Assembly: GCF_002115805.1 (NCBI RefSeq)
Contig: NZ_JFKC01000012.1
Span: forward strand, 42,383-106,382
From: Marivita geojedonensis
GTDB lineage: Bacteria; Pseudomonadota; Alphaproteobacteria; Rhodobacterales; Rhodobacteraceae
Reading direction: 5' to 3'
DNA: 64,000 nt
Shown: positions 9,514 through 19,310 of the stretch, in pieces
Position numbering within the stretch: position 1 is the first letter of the stretch
Layout: each line of letters opens with the position of its first letter
Notes under the pieces: model-generated
The model's input: only the letters and a program-made list of their open reading frames with translations
Told to the model about the DNA's origin: nothing
The model's database searches: none
Made by a program: the position numbers and the translations under genes

Positions 9514-9846
9514 ATGATTGACTGGGCGCGCGCGGCCGAATTGCGCAATGAAATCGGCACTGAGGATTTCGATGAAGTGGCAGAACTGTTCCTGATGGAG
9601 GTTGAAGATGCGCTTTCGCGTCTCGACGCCGCAAAGCATGAGCCGGAACAGATGCAGGAACTCATGCATTTCCTCAAAGGATCGGCACTCAACCTTGGTT
9701 TCTCCGACCTGTCCGACATCTGTTCAGCTGCCGAATCTGACGCGGCTCAGGGATACATCACTGTCGATGTCGCGGCTCTGAAGGAGCTCTACAAACGTTC
9801 GCGCGCGTTTTTCGAAACGGAATACACCCTGCGGTTCGCAGCCTAG
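9514..9846 (+). CDS. HPt (histidine phosphotransfer) domain protein
   Basis: A 110-residue single-domain HPt protein. The phosphorylatable His52 lies in MHFLKGSALNLGF, matching the HxLKGxxxxxG signature. It would relay phosphoryl groups between a hybrid kinase and a receiver, most likely the neighbouring REC-PP2C protein. The start at 9514 (MIDWARAAEL) is set by a GGAGGA site 5 bases upstream; an earlier ATG at 9502 has no such site. Its TAG shares the palindrome CTAG with the stop of the convergent SDR gene. Confidence 0.88.
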   Translation: MIDWARAAELRNEIGTEDFDEVAELFLMEVEDALSRLDAAKHEPEQMQELMHFLKGSALNLGFSDLSDICSAAESDAAQGYITVDVAALKELYKRSRAFFETEYTLRFAA

Positions 9847-10655
9847 ATGAACCGGTGCAGCGTTGCTGGGTCCGATCCGTCTGTCTGTTCACGTACCCGT
9901 GCGCGCAGCCGTTGCATTCCCGAAATCCAACGGTCCGTGTCCGCGGCACGCTGCGCGAAATAGGTATGCGCTTCGGGATGCGGCAGGATCAGGAACCGCC
10001 CCTCCTCAACCCCGGTCAACGTCGCTTCGGCCACATCCTGAGGCGAAATCACTCCGTCCGGACGCGGCGTTTCTGGATCGTCATACCCCAGCAAAGGCGT
10101 AGCCACGTATAACGGGCAAACGACCGATACCTGAATCCCATCAGCGCCGTGTTCGATGGCCAGAGACTGTGCAAGGCTGACCGCCGCATGTTTGCTGGCG
10201 GAATACGCCGCGTCGCCAATCTGCGACAGCACCCCGGCAGCTGAAGCCACATTCACCAGAACACCCGACCCGTGCTCAATCATCCGCGGCAACAGCAGAC
10301 GGGATGCACGCAGATGCGCCATGACATGCAGATCCCAGCTTGACTGCCAATGCGCATCCGGGCGCGACGTCGGTCCGTCCGCTTCGCCCAGCGCGAATCC
10401 TGCATTTGAGAACAGCATATCGACGCGCCCTAGCCTGTCCAGCGCCGTCGACACCATGTCGGCAATCACGCCGGGGTCACGCAGATCACCGTGATGCGCA
10501 ATGCCTCCGATCTCTTCGGCAATACTCCGGGCAGCAGCATCTGAAAGATCGCTGACCAGGACCCGAGCGCCACGCGCAGCGAGTCCTCGCGCCAAAGCGG
10601 CACCGATGCCCTGTCCGGCACCGGTAACAATCGCCGCCGCGCCCGCAAATCGCAT
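9843..10655 (-). CDS. Short-chain dehydrogenase/reductase (SDR)
   Basis: A 270-residue classical SDR with the NAD(P)-binding TGAGQGIG (11-18), NAG (84-86), catalytic Ser near 138, and Tyr151/Lys155 in YSASK. The substrate cannot be predicted. The ATG at 10655 overlaps the ilvA stop by one base, so it is probably translated from the ilvA message. Confidence 0.88.
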   Translation of the reverse strand: MRFAGAAAIVTGAGQGIGAALARGLAARGARVLVSDLSDAAARSIAEEIGGIAHHGDLRDPGVIADMVSTALDRLGRVDMLFSNAGFALGEADGPTSRPDAHWQSSWDLHVMAHLRASRLLLPRMIEHGSGVLVNVASAAGVLSQIGDAAYSASKHAAVSLAQSLAIEHGADGIQVSVVCPLYVATPLLGYDDPETPRPDGVISPQDVAEATLTGVEEGRFLILPHPEAHTYFAQRAADTDRWISGMQRLRARVREQTDGSDPATLHRFI

Positions 10656-11881
10656 CAGATCACGAACTGCGACAGCAGATCGTCGTCGGTAATGTCCTGA
10701 AACGTGAAACCCGCTGCGTCCAACTGTGAAAACAGCCGATCGAAATTCGTGGCATGTCCGGTCTCTATCCCGATCAGCACAGACCCATAGTTTCGCGCAG
10801 ACTTCTTGAGGTATTCAAACCGGGCAATGTCATCCTCAGGACCCAGAAAATTCAGGAAATCCTTGAGTGCGCCGGGGCGCTGCGGCAGTCGAAGAATAAA
10901 GTATTTCTTCAAGCCAAGGTATTTCTGTGCCCGCTCCTTGACCTCCGGAAGACGCTCGAAATCGAAATTGCCTCCTGTGGTCACACAGACCACCGTGCGC
11001 CCCTTGATGGACTGCCCGAGATCCTGCAACGCATCCACCGAAAGGGCACCGGCGGGTTCAAGGACGATTCCCTCGACATTCAGCATTTCGAGAATCGTCG
11101 TACAAAGGCGATCTTCCCTGATCGTCAGGGTGTTGGCCAGGCCGACCCCGTTCAGTCGCGCAAATGTCTTCTGCCCGATCTGACCCACCGCCGCGCCATC
11201 GGCGAATGTGTTGACATGTTCAAGTCGCACAGGCTTGCCGGCCTCCAGTGCCGCACGCAGGCACGCGCCACCTGCGGGTTCGACAAATGTGTATTGGCAC
11301 TCTGTTCCAAGGTAACTCAGCATCCCCGCAGAAAGACCGCCGCCACCAACCGGAATAACAAAGTGATCCGGCATCCGGCCCAATTGTTCGATCACTTCGA
11401 CCGCCACGCTCGCCTGCCCTTCGATGACGTCTTCATCATCAAAGGGTGACAGGAAGTGCCCGCCGGCCTCAGCGCAGAACGCCTGAGCCGAAGCGAGCGT
11501 GTCGTCGAAGTAGTCCCCGGTCAGACGGATCTCGATGCTGTCCCCCCCGAACATTGAGGTTTTCTGGATCTTCTGCTGCGGCGTCGTCACCGGCATGAAG
11601 ATCACGCCCTGCTTTCCGAAATGCTTGCACATATACGCCACGCCCTGCGCGTGATTGCCCGCGCTGGCGCAAACGAAAAGATCGGCGTCGGGCCTTTTAC
11701 GCATCGCGTTGAAGGCACCGCGCAGCTTGTAGCTGCGCACGGGCGAAAGGTCTTCCCGCTTCAGATAGATATCGGCGTCATAACGTTCGGACAGATGCGC
11801 ATTGCGCAAAAGCGGCGTAGGCGGAAACACCTCGCGCATCGCCTTGGTCGCATCGCGCGCGGATTGGGCAAAATCAGTCAT
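10655..11881 (-). CDS. ilvA: Threonine ammonia-lyase (threonine dehydratase)
   Basis: A 408-residue PLP enzyme converting threonine to 2-oxobutanoate for isoleucine synthesis. Lys52 in SYKLRGA is the expected PLP Schiff-base lysine, and a Gly-rich phosphate loop VGGGGLS is present. The last 80 or so residues (from LRLPQRPGALKDF) form one ACT-like regulatory domain, the short form of the enzyme. The ATG at 11881 follows GAGGGGG; six upstream codons were discarded. Confidence 0.92.
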   Translation of the reverse strand: MTDFAQSARDATKAMREVFPPTPLLRNAHLSERYDADIYLKREDLSPVRSYKLRGAFNAMRKRPDADLFVCASAGNHAQGVAYMCKHFGKQGVIFMPVTTPQQKIQKTSMFGGDSIEIRLTGDYFDDTLASAQAFCAEAGGHFLSPFDDEDVIEGQASVAVEVIEQLGRMPDHFVIPVGGGGLSAGMLSYLGTECQYTFVEPAGGACLRAALEAGKPVRLEHVNTFADGAAVGQIGQKTFARLNGVGLANTLTIREDRLCTTILEMLNVEGIVLEPAGALSVDALQDLGQSIKGRTVVCVTTGGNFDFERLPEVKERAQKYLGLKKYFILRLPQRPGALKDFLNFLGPEDDIARFEYLKKSARNYGSVLIGIETGHATNFDRLFSQLDAAGFTFQDITDDDLLSQFVI

Positions 11882-11919
11882 ACATCCCCCTCGGGGCAAT
11901 AGCGCATGGGCGCACGCGG

Positions 11920-12672
11920 TCAGTCAATGGGACGGTTCTCGACGAAATGCCCGTAAAGCGTGGTGAGCACCGAGATACCGATGATCGTAGCGAACCAGTT
12001 CACCACCAGCGAATAAACGATGTTGATCACCGAACCGGGGTCATCGTTGAACCAGGAAGGCAACTGAACAACGATGCTTGCGCCAACAACGATCAGGGCA
12101 AGCGTCAGAATTGTTCCGCTCTGCCCCTTGGTCGCATCCCAGGCGTCTCCAAGCGTCAGCTTCTCGCCCAATGCCGCTGCGGGCAGCATGATACCCAGGC
12201 GAAAGAACAGATACGCGGCCAGACCGATCAGGATCAGCGACATGATTCCGGCAAGAGGCGGCAGACCGATAGAGATAATTCCAACGGGAATGGACACCAC
12301 GATCACACCCAGAACGACCAGCAAACCGATCATGATGGACCGGCCAAGATATCCCATGATGGCAGAACCGTGAAACCGCGGCACCCAGCCGACCGCACTC
12401 TCTCCGGTCAGGGCAAAGCGATGCCACGCAACAGCGATCCAAAGACTCGCTATAACCGCAAGAAGTCCGAGAAGAATCGTGGGAACGATAACCTCAGGCG
12501 ACATCACCGGCACCTGCGTGCCTTCGAAATCCATCATCTCGGGCGGATTGAGAAACGAATACACCGTGTACGCGCTTTGCACGAGATACAGCACCAGTGA
12601 CAGGCGCAGCGCCTGATCCAGATTGGCCATCACCAGATTGAACGAATGTCGGAAAATCTGCCAACCCTTCAT
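11920..12672 (-). CDS. Polytopic membrane protein of unknown function
   Basis: A 250-residue hydrophobic protein with roughly six membrane segments, for example around LSLVLYLVQSAYTVY, VIVPTILLGLLAVIASLWI, SIMIGLLVVLGVIVVSI and ILTLALIVVGASIVV. The frame is open far upstream into argG on the opposite strand, which is a shadow. The gene most likely starts at the ATG at 12672 (MKGWQIFRHSF). It is divergent from argG across 102 bp. I do not recognise a functional family and give no function. Confidence 0.75.
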   Translation of the reverse strand: MKGWQIFRHSFNLVMANLDQALRLSLVLYLVQSAYTVYSFLNPPEMMDFEGTQVPVMSPEVIVPTILLGLLAVIASLWIAVAWHRFALTGESAVGWVPRFHGSAIMGYLGRSIMIGLLVVLGVIVVSIPVGIISIGLPPLAGIMSLILIGLAAYLFFRLGIMLPAAALGEKLTLGDAWDATKGQSGTILTLALIVVGASIVVQLPSWFNDDPGSVINIVYSLVVNWFATIIGISVLTTLYGHFVENRPID

Positions 12673-12774
12673 CTCACCCACGCTCCTGTCTTGCCTACCC
12701 TGTTCCAAGGCCACTTCTTGCCCCTGCTCTGAAAAACAAGTAATCGCCCGGGCAAACCCGTTAAAGGAAAACCC

Positions 12775-13998
12775 ATGTCTGCGCCCAAAAAAGTTGTGCT
12801 GGCCTATTCTGGTGGCCTTGATACCTCGATCATTCTGAAATGGCTGCAAACGGAGTATGGTTGCGAAGTCGTGACCTTCACCGCCGATCTGGGCCAGGGC
12901 GAAGAGCTGGAACCGGCACGCGAAAAAGCAGTCATGCTCGGCATCAAGCCGGAAAACATCTACATCGAAGACATCCGTGAAGAATTCGTACGCGATTTCG
13001 TCTTCCCGATGTTCCGCGCCAATGCTCTTTACGAAGGTCTGTATCTGCTCGGTACGTCCATCGCGCGTCCTCTGATCTCCAAGCGCCTCGTCGAAATCGC
13101 TGCCGAAACCGGTGCCGATGCTGTGTCCCACGGCGCGACGGGCAAGGGCAACGATCAGGTGCGCTTCGAACTCGCGGCCTATGCGCTCAACCCCGATATC
13201 AAGGTGATCGCACCGTGGCGCGAATGGGATCTCAGCTCGCGCACCAAACTGCTCGACTTTGCAGAAAAGAACCAAATCCCGATCGCCAAGGACAAGCGCG
13301 GTGAAGCGCCGTTTTCGGTCGATGCGAACCTGCTGCACACCTCCTCAGAGGGCAAAGTGCTGGAAGACCCGGCGCAGGAAGCACCCGATTACGTCTACCA
13401 GCGCACCGTCCACCCCGAGGATGCGCCGGACACCCCCGAAATGGTCGAGATCACCTTTGAAAAGGGCGATGCCGTAGCCATCAACGGCGAGGCGATGTCA
13501 CCCGCCACGATCCTCACCAAGCTGAATGAACTTGGCGGCAAACACGGCGTTGGCCGTCTGGACCTCGTGGAAAACCGTTTCGTCGGAATGAAGTCGCGCG
13601 GTATCTACGAAACGCCCGGCGGCACTGTTCTGCTTGAGGCGCATCGCGGGATCGAACAGATCACGTTGGATTCAGGTGCGGGTCACCTGAAAGATTCGAT
13701 CATGCCGCGCTATGCGGAACTGATCTACAACGGCTTCTGGTATTCACCCGAGCGGGAGATGCTTCAGGCCCTTATCGACAAAAGCCAGGAACACGTCACC
13801 GGCACAGTTCGTGTGAAGCTCTACAAAGGGTCGGTCAATACGGTTGCCCGCTGGTCCGATCACTCGCTGTATTCAGAAGCGCATGTCACCTTTGAGGAAG
13901 ACGCAGGCGCGTACGATCAGAAAGACGCGCAGGGCTTCATCCAGCTCAATGCGCTGCGTCTCAAACTGCTCGCCGCACGGAACCGTCGCCTGAAATAA
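12775..13998 (+). CDS. argG: Argininosuccinate synthase
   Basis: A 407-residue enzyme joining citrulline and aspartate with ATP in arginine synthesis. The N-terminal ATP loop AYSGGLDTS is present, as are [15 protein letters not shown] and the C-terminal [14 protein letters not shown]. The start at 12775 follows AAAGGA at good spacing. It stands alone and is followed by a strong intrinsic terminator. Confidence 0.96.
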   Translation: MSAPKKVVLAYSGGLDTSIILKWLQTEYGCEVVTFTADLGQGEELEPAREKAVMLGIKPENIYIEDIREEFVRDFVFPMFRANALYEGLYLLGTSIARPLISKRLVEIAAETGADAVSHGATGKGNDQVRFELAAYALNPDIKVIAPWREWDLSSRTKLLDFAEKNQIPIAKDKRGEAPFSVDANLLHTSSEGKVLEDPAQEAPDYVYQRTVHPEDAPDTPEMVEITFEKGDAVAINGEAMSPATILTKLNELGGKHGVGRLDLVENRFVGMKSRGIYETPGGTVLLEAHRGIEQITLDSGAGHLKDSIMPRYAELIYNGFWYSPEREMLQALIDKSQEHVTGTVRVKLYKGSVNTVARWSDHSLYSEAHVTFEEDAGAYDQKDAQGFIQLNALRLKLLAARNRRLK

Positions 13999-14020
13999 TA
14001 CAATCTCTAAACAGGCAGAA

Positions 14021-14052
14021 AGGCCCGCCAATCGGCGGGCCTTTTTCTTTTT
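14021..14052 (+). terminator. Intrinsic terminator of argG
   Basis: A perfect 9-bp stem (AGGCCCGCC / GGCGGGCCT) with the 4-base loop AATC is followed by a T-rich tract (TTTTTCTTTTT). It lies 23 bp after the argG stop and reaches the stop of the convergent gene, so it may act in both directions. Confidence 0.9.
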
Positions 14053-14464
14053 AATTCGCGGAAATCACGGTCATAACCAGCGCGTCGTCCACGCGGATTG
14101 GGCCGTCTTCCTTGGCGCCCAGCGTGTATTCAAAAACACCGGTCGACATTCCGCCGTCCTCCCCATGCACCATAAGCATGAGCATCTCCCCGGAACCCAC
14201 ATTCTCCTGAAGGATAGCTGTCACATTCGCATTCTCACCTTCCTTGATTGGCGCATACCCAATCACCGGGCCGGGCTTCATCTCGGAATCGGTGCGATGC
14301 ACAACCAGCCAACCATTTGCCGGCGCCACTACGGTTGCGGCGGTGACGGTGCCTCCGGACATATCCTGATCCATCGCATCGACAGCCGGGGGCATTGCAT
14401 GCCCTGCAGCCATTGCCGCAGATGCGGACAGTGCAAAAACCAAGGTTGAAAGAGCATTTTTCAT
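14051..14464 (-). CDS. Small exported DUF7282-like protein
   Basis: A 137-residue protein with a Sec signal peptide (MKNALSTLVFALSASAAMA, probable cleavage after AMA-A). The mature part resembles DUF7282 proteins: a beta-rich domain with WLVVHRTDSEMKPGPVIG and an extended C-terminal half. Predicted periplasmic or cell-surface; no enzymatic residues recognised. The ATG at 14464 has AGGAGA upstream. Met and Asp are frequent in the first mature segment (HAMPPAVDAMDQDMSGG), which might bind metal, but that is speculation. Confidence 0.75.
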   Translation of the reverse strand: MKNALSTLVFALSASAAMAAGHAMPPAVDAMDQDMSGGTVTAATVVAPANGWLVVHRTDSEMKPGPVIGYAPIKEGENANVTAILQENVGSGEMLMLMVHGEDGGMSTGVFEYTLGAKEDGPIRVDDALVMTVISAN

Positions 14465-14558
14465 TTTCGGTCTCCTGTTTGAAAGCAGGGCTTCCCCCTG
14501 CTGGCCCAAACAGACACGGACGCGCATCGACTTTGGTTTCACGACGTCGGAAAAAAAC

Positions 14559-15278
14559 CTACGGGAGGAGTTTTTCAGCCTGCAACTTTCTGTACGCAGG
14601 CATCGTCCGTTCGACCAGATCCGCAAGTTCGCCAGCCAACTCAGGAAGCGGTCCTTCAGGGCCGGCAAATCCGGTACTCGTGTGGACCGATCCATACCAA
14701 TGCGGCGCCCACGCCCCGTCATAGGGTTTTGGACCTGCCGGCCATCGAAGCATCGCCGGATCAAAATCCAACCGAATGGCGTCACACAATTTCTGTAACA
14801 TTCCCTGCGGATTCTCCCGGATATCCGCACTGTCGACAACGACCGGCTTCTGACCCAAAGACACCACATGATCGAACAGATCGGCCTGCGCATCAAAGCC
14901 GATATCCTCTGCGGTCAACTCGGGATACCCTTTGGCAAAACTCGCAACCACCCGCGCCGGATGCCGGATCAAGAACACGTTCACGCACTCCGCCATGAAG
15001 TCCCGCGGTATGCCTTCGATCATGTGCTGGCACATATGCTTGTGATAGACGTTCGGCTTGCCATCCTTGATTGATCCAATCAGAGACTGTTCCACCTCAA
15101 AAGCGTCTTCCGGCCGGCTTGCAAGGATCTGCTCGCGCATCGGGTGATCAAGCCCTGTCAGACGCAGATAGGGTCCGTAAAACGGCTCATCGACAACTTC
15201 GAAATCGGCGCGTTGCGCGAATGCGTACATCATCGCCGTCGACAGGTTGCGCGGTCCCGACCACATGGCAACTCTCAT
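14559..15278 (-). CDS. Sulfotransferase-like protein
   Basis: A 239-residue protein of the sulfotransferase-like P-loop group. The N-terminal WSGPRNLSTAMMYAF resembles the 5'-phosphosulfate-binding loop, and VFLIRHPARVVASF resembles the 3'-phosphate-binding motif. It may transfer sulfate from PAPS or may only share the fold. The ATG at 15278 is preceded by GGAGAG. It is divergent from msrA; the acceptor is unknown. Confidence 0.75.
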   Translation of the reverse strand: MRVAMWSGPRNLSTAMMYAFAQRADFEVVDEPFYGPYLRLTGLDHPMREQILASRPEDAFEVEQSLIGSIKDGKPNVYHKHMCQHMIEGIPRDFMAECVNVFLIRHPARVVASFAKGYPELTAEDIGFDAQADLFDHVVSLGQKPVVVDSADIRENPQGMLQKLCDAIRLDFDPAMLRWPAGPKPYDGAWAPHWYGSVHTSTGFAGPEGPLPELAGELADLVERTMPAYRKLQAEKLLP

Positions 15279-15345
15279 GTCCGGCTCTCCTTGATGTATG
15301 CCGGCACGGTAGCGTCTGCCGTTTTGCAGGCAAGCGGTAACTCGA

Positions 15346-15363
15346 TCTCACCTTCTGGTGAGA
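15346..15363. repeat. Perfect 7-bp inverted repeat in the divergent region before msrA
   Basis: TCTCACC and GGTGAGA are separated by TTCT between the divergent sulfotransferase-like and msrA genes. It could be an operator half-site pair or a hairpin in the msrA leader. No known regulator recognised. Confidence 0.5.
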
Positions 15364-15431
15364 CGGACGTTTCGAATTTGCGCCACTCGACTGTTTCGGA
15401 ACAGGATGATCCCAAAGCCGAGGAGACCACC

Positions 15432-16094
15432 ATGAAACTGCTTCGCCGCGCGCGCCCTGCCCTGCTTTTCCTCTCGATCCTCGCGGGGACGTTTATCAAC
15501 GCCGCCCGGGCTGAGGCAGGCGAAACCCGCGAGATCATTGTCGCGGGAGGGTGCTTCTGGTGTGTCGAAGCGGATTTTGAGCGTGTGCGCGGCGTCAAGG
15601 ATGCTGTTTCCGGTTACACTGGCGGTACCGTGGCAAATCCGACTTACAAGCAAGTAACACGTGGCGGCACTGGTCATTATGAGGCGGTAAAGATCAGCTA
15701 TGACAGCGCGGTGATCGACCGATCCCAGCTTTATAATCTGTTCTTCCGCTCCATTGATCCAACCGATGCAGGCGGACAGTTCTGTGACCGCGGTCAGAGC
15801 TATGCAACCGCGATATTCGTCACCAATGCTGCGGAACGTGCCGATGCAGAAGCCGCGAAGGCCGCCGCACAAGCCGAACTCGGGCAAAGAATCGTGACCC
15901 CGATCCTGGACGCCAAACCTTTCTATACTGCGGAGGGGTACCATCAGGATTACTTCAAAGGCACAAATCGCGTACTGACCCGCTTTGGCGCGATTTCGCA
16001 GAAAGACGCCTACAAGCGCTACCGCAAAGGCTGTGGTCGCGATGCTCGTATCAAAGAGCTTTGGGGCGCCGATGCGCCATTTGTCGCGAATTAA
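15432..16094 (+). CDS. msrA: Exported peptide-methionine (S)-S-oxide reductase
   Basis: A 220-residue MsrA that reduces methionine-S-sulfoxide in proteins. Catalytic Cys41 lies in GGCFWCVEADFE. The first 27 or so residues (MKLLRRARPALLFLSILAG then TFINAARA) form a signal peptide, so it should act in the periplasm. The ATG at 15432 follows AGGAGA; the longer upstream frame is spurious. Its TAA shares the bases TTAA with the stop of the convergent ribokinase gene. Confidence 0.93.
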   Translation: MKLLRRARPALLFLSILAGTFINAARAEAGETREIIVAGGCFWCVEADFERVRGVKDAVSGYTGGTVANPTYKQVTRGGTGHYEAVKISYDSAVIDRSQLYNLFFRSIDPTDAGGQFCDRGQSYATAIFVTNAAERADAEAAKAAAQAELGQRIVTPILDAKPFYTAEGYHQDYFKGTNRVLTRFGAISQKDAYKRYRKGCGRDARIKELWGADAPFVAN

Positions 16095-16966
16095 CCCAGC
16101 CGGGCGTCCTGCACATCCTTGAGGTCAGGGATGACATCTGCTGTGCCATGACGGGTCACCATGATCGCCCCGGCCTGCTGACCAAGCGAAATGGCCTGTT
16201 CCATCGGCAGTCCACGGTCCAGACCGGCCACCAGATATCCCGTGAAAGTATCGCCAGCACCCGTTGTATCGACAGGCGTAACTGGGATCGCGGGAAAGGT
16301 CCGATCCGTTCCGTCGTCCGTATTGATCCAGCGGCACCCGTCACCGCCGAGTGTCACAATCACATCCCTGACCGGGAGATCCGTCAACGCGATCCCCGTC
16401 GCCTTGGTCAATTGCTCGGCCTCAACCGCGTTCATGACCAGCATATCCAGCATGGGCAGTACGGCCTCAACAGCGGATGCGTCAAAGGGCGCGGCCGCAT
16501 ACACAACGCGCAGTCCGCGCGCCGAAGCCAGTCGGGCACTTTCTACCTGACATGACGTCTCGTTCTGGAAAAGAAACGTGTCCGCGTCGGTTGCTTCACC
16601 GAGGGCCGCCGAAATATGTGTCTCTGTTAAGGCCCGATTTGCCCCTGGGTACAGAACAATCGCGTTCTCGCCATGATCGTCGACCATAATGATGGCGTGT
16701 CCCGTGGGTACGTCGATTTCGAGGATGTGACGCGTATCGACGCCGTATTCCAGAAGCCGATCCACCGCCCAGCGCCCATCTGGCCCAACCGCCCCGATAT
16801 GAACAACCCGCACGGCAGCACGGGCAACAGCGACCGACATGTTCGCGCCCTTGCCGCCAAGCCCGCGGCTGTGTTCGGTCGAGGCCAGTGTCTCTCCCGG
16901 CGCCAATAGATGGGGAACCTGATAAAACAGGTCCGCATTGATTGAGCCGAGATTGAAAACCGTCAT
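16091..16966 (-). CDS. rbsK: Ribokinase (PfkB family sugar kinase)
   Basis: A 291-residue PfkB kinase. The N-terminal signature GGKGANMSVAVARAA and the C-terminal DTTGAGDTFTGYLVAGL, with the catalytic Asp, are intact. Ribose to ribose-5-phosphate is the best guess; another sugar is possible because there are no ribose transport genes beside it. It lies 3 bp downstream of maeB and is probably cotranscribed. Confidence 0.85.
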   Translation of the reverse strand: MTVFNLGSINADLFYQVPHLLAPGETLASTEHSRGLGGKGANMSVAVARAAVRVVHIGAVGPDGRWAVDRLLEYGVDTRHILEIDVPTGHAIIMVDDHGENAIVLYPGANRALTETHISAALGEATDADTFLFQNETSCQVESARLASARGLRVVYAAAPFDASAVEAVLPMLDMLVMNAVEAEQLTKATGIALTDLPVRDVIVTLGGDGCRWINTDDGTDRTFPAIPVTPVDTTGAGDTFTGYLVAGLDRGLPMEQAISLGQQAGAIMVTRHGTADVIPDLKDVQDARLG

Positions 16967-16969
16967 GTC

Positions 16970-19225
16970 TTACCGCCCTTTGCAGGCCGCCAAAACCGCC
17001 ATGTTGAGGATGTCCTGCGCTGTCATCGAGGTCGAACAGATCTGAATCGACTTGTCCACACCGGCAAGGATCGGCCCGATCACCGTCGCCCCGGCCATTT
17101 CCTGCATCAATTTGACCGAAATCGACGCAGAGTGGCGCGCCGGCACAACCAGAATATTCGCGGGTCCGGTCAACCGCTGGAACGGGTAGAACTTCTGCGC
17201 ATTGCGGTTCAGCGCCACATCGACGGTCATTTCGCCTTCGTACTCGAAATTGACTCCGCGCCGATCGAGAACACGCGGCGCGATATGCATCTTTTCCGCC
17301 CGCTCCGAAACGGGGTAGCCAAAGGTCGAGAACGACACAAACGCCACGCGTGGCTCAAGCCCCATCAGCCGAGCAACCTCAGCGGCCCGCTCCGCGATGT
17401 TCGCCAGGTCCTCCTCATCCGGCCATTCATGAACCAGCGTATCCGCGATCAGGACAATACGTCCCTTGACCAAAAGCGCCGTCACACCTGCCGCCCCATG
17501 TGACGCATCCGCATCGAACACATGGTTGATCAGTTCCATCACATGCGCCGATTTGCGTGTCGCGCCTGTGACAAGTGCGTCGCCATGCCCCTGTTGGAGC
17601 ATCAGCGCGCTGAAAACGTGACGGTCCCGCGCCGCAAGGCGGTGGATATCCTGGTGGTCGTAACCTTTGCGCTGCAAACGGCCGTAAAGCACGTCCTTGT
17701 AACGCTGAAGGTGTTGGGTATTGGCCGCGTTGACGACTTCGATCTCGCGCACCGCATCACCCAGACCAGCCTCTTCCAGCTTGGTCTTCACATCGGCCTC
17801 GCGCCCGACAATCAGTGCTTTGCCGAAACCCGACCGCTGATACATCACTGCTGCGCGCAACACGCGAGGGTCGTCCCCCTCGGCAAAAATCATCCGCGCC
17901 TGTGCTGACCGCGCCCGCGCGTTGATCCCGCGCAGGATACTGGCCGTCGGGTCCATTCTTGATTTCAGCGACTCTTCGTAGGCATCCAGATCAATGATCG
18001 GCCGCCGTGCAGCGCCTGTGTCCATGCCCGCCTTCGCCACAGCAGGCGGAATGCGGTGAATCAGTCTCGGATCGAAGGGCGTCGGGATAATGTAATCCCG
18101 CCCGAAACTCAGGCTTTTTCCGTATGCCAGAGCCACCTCGTCCGGCACATCCTCGCGCGCCAGTTCAGCCAGCGCCTCGGCACAAGCTATCTTCATTTCG
18201 TCATTGATTGCCCGCGCGTGAATGTCGAGCGCCCCCCGGAACAGGTATGGGAAGCCCAGAACGTTGTTCACCTGGTTCGGATAATCGCTGCGTCCGGTTG
18301 CGACAATGGCATCCATCCGCACTTCATGCGCCTCTTCCGGTGTGATCTCGGGGTCCGGGTTCGCCATCGCGAAAATCACCGGGTTGTCCGCCATCGACCG
18401 CACCATGTCCTGCGTCACGGCTCCTTTGACACTCACCCCAAGGAAAACGTCCGCACCGACCATCGCCTCTTCCAGCGTGCGCGCGTCGGTCTTGACCGCA
18501 TGCGCAGATTTCCACTGGTTCATGCCCTCGGTCCGACCCTGATAGATCACACCCTTGGTGTCCGCGACGATGCAGTTCTCGTGACGCGCACCCATCCGCT
18601 TGAGCAGTTCGATGCAGGCAATACCGGCGGCACCAGCACCGTTGAGAACGATCTTCACATCCTCGATCTTCTTGCCCGAGATATGCAGCGCGTTCAGCAA
18701 ACCCGCCGCACAGATCACCGCCGTGCCGTGCTGGTCATCGTGAAAGACCGGGATAGCCATCTCTTCCTTGAGACGCTGCTCGATGATGAAACACTCCGGC
18801 GCCTTGATGTCCTCAAGGTTGATCCCGCCAAAGGTCGGCCCCATCAGACGCACCGCCTTACAGAACTCATCGGGGTCTTCGGTATCCAACTCGATGTCGA
18901 TGGAATTCACATCCGCAAACCGTTTGAAGAGGACGGACTTCCCTTCCATCACCGGCTTCGATCCCAGCGCACCCAGATTGCCCAGACCCAGAACCGCCGT
19001 CCCGTTCGAAATAACCGCAACGAGGTTGCCCTTGTTGGTGTAGTCGTAGGCCAGACCGGGGTCTTTCGCGATGTCTTCGCACGGAACGGCGACGCCCGGG
19101 GAATAGGCCAACGACAGATCACGCTGCGTGGTCATCGGGACGGTGGCCTGCACCTCCCATTTGCCAGGGGTCGGTTCAAGATGGAAGGCAAGCGCTTCTT
19201 CGCGGGTGTATTTCGGGTTGGACAT
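16970..19225 (-). CDS. maeB: NADP-dependent malic enzyme with C-terminal phosphotransacetylase-like domain
   Basis: A 751-residue large-form malic enzyme that decarboxylates malate to pyruvate with NADPH formation. The N-terminal half has the malic enzyme core (SPGVAVPCEDI, FHDDQHGTAVI, VLNGAGAAGIACIELL). The C-terminal half from about residue 430 is phosphotransacetylase-like (MIFAEGDDPRVLRAA, TLVHEWPDEEDL) and in this family is usually regulatory rather than catalytic. The ATG at 19225 is divergent from mutS. Confidence 0.93.
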   Translation of the reverse strand: MSNPKYTREEALAFHLEPTPGKWEVQATVPMTTQRDLSLAYSPGVAVPCEDIAKDPGLAYDYTNKGNLVAVISNGTAVLGLGNLGALGSKPVMEGKSVLFKRFADVNSIDIELDTEDPDEFCKAVRLMGPTFGGINLEDIKAPECFIIEQRLKEEMAIPVFHDDQHGTAVICAAGLLNALHISGKKIEDVKIVLNGAGAAGIACIELLKRMGARHENCIVADTKGVIYQGRTEGMNQWKSAHAVKTDARTLEEAMVGADVFLGVSVKGAVTQDMVRSMADNPVIFAMANPDPEITPEEAHEVRMDAIVATGRSDYPNQVNNVLGFPYLFRGALDIHARAINDEMKIACAEALAELAREDVPDEVALAYGKSLSFGRDYIIPTPFDPRLIHRIPPAVAKAGMDTGAARRPIIDLDAYEESLKSRMDPTASILRGINARARSAQARMIFAEGDDPRVLRAAVMYQRSGFGKALIVGREADVKTKLEEAGLGDAVREIEVVNAANTQHLQRYKDVLYGRLQRKGYDHQDIHRLAARDRHVFSALMLQQGHGDALVTGATRKSAHVMELINHVFDADASHGAAGVTALLVKGRIVLIADTLVHEWPDEEDLANIAERAAEVARLMGLEPRVAFVSFSTFGYPVSERAEKMHIAPRVLDRRGVNFEYEGEMTVDVALNRNAQKFYPFQRLTGPANILVVPARHSASISVKLMQEMAGATVIGPILAGVDKSIQICSTSMTAQDILNMAVLAACKGR

Positions 19226-19310
19226 GCGTCAGAGGCCTCATACGTCAAAATCGGGTTTTCCACCCGGGTCGGTCGCCTTAATGTCACGCCAAAGCACCAA
19301 GGGGAAGCTT

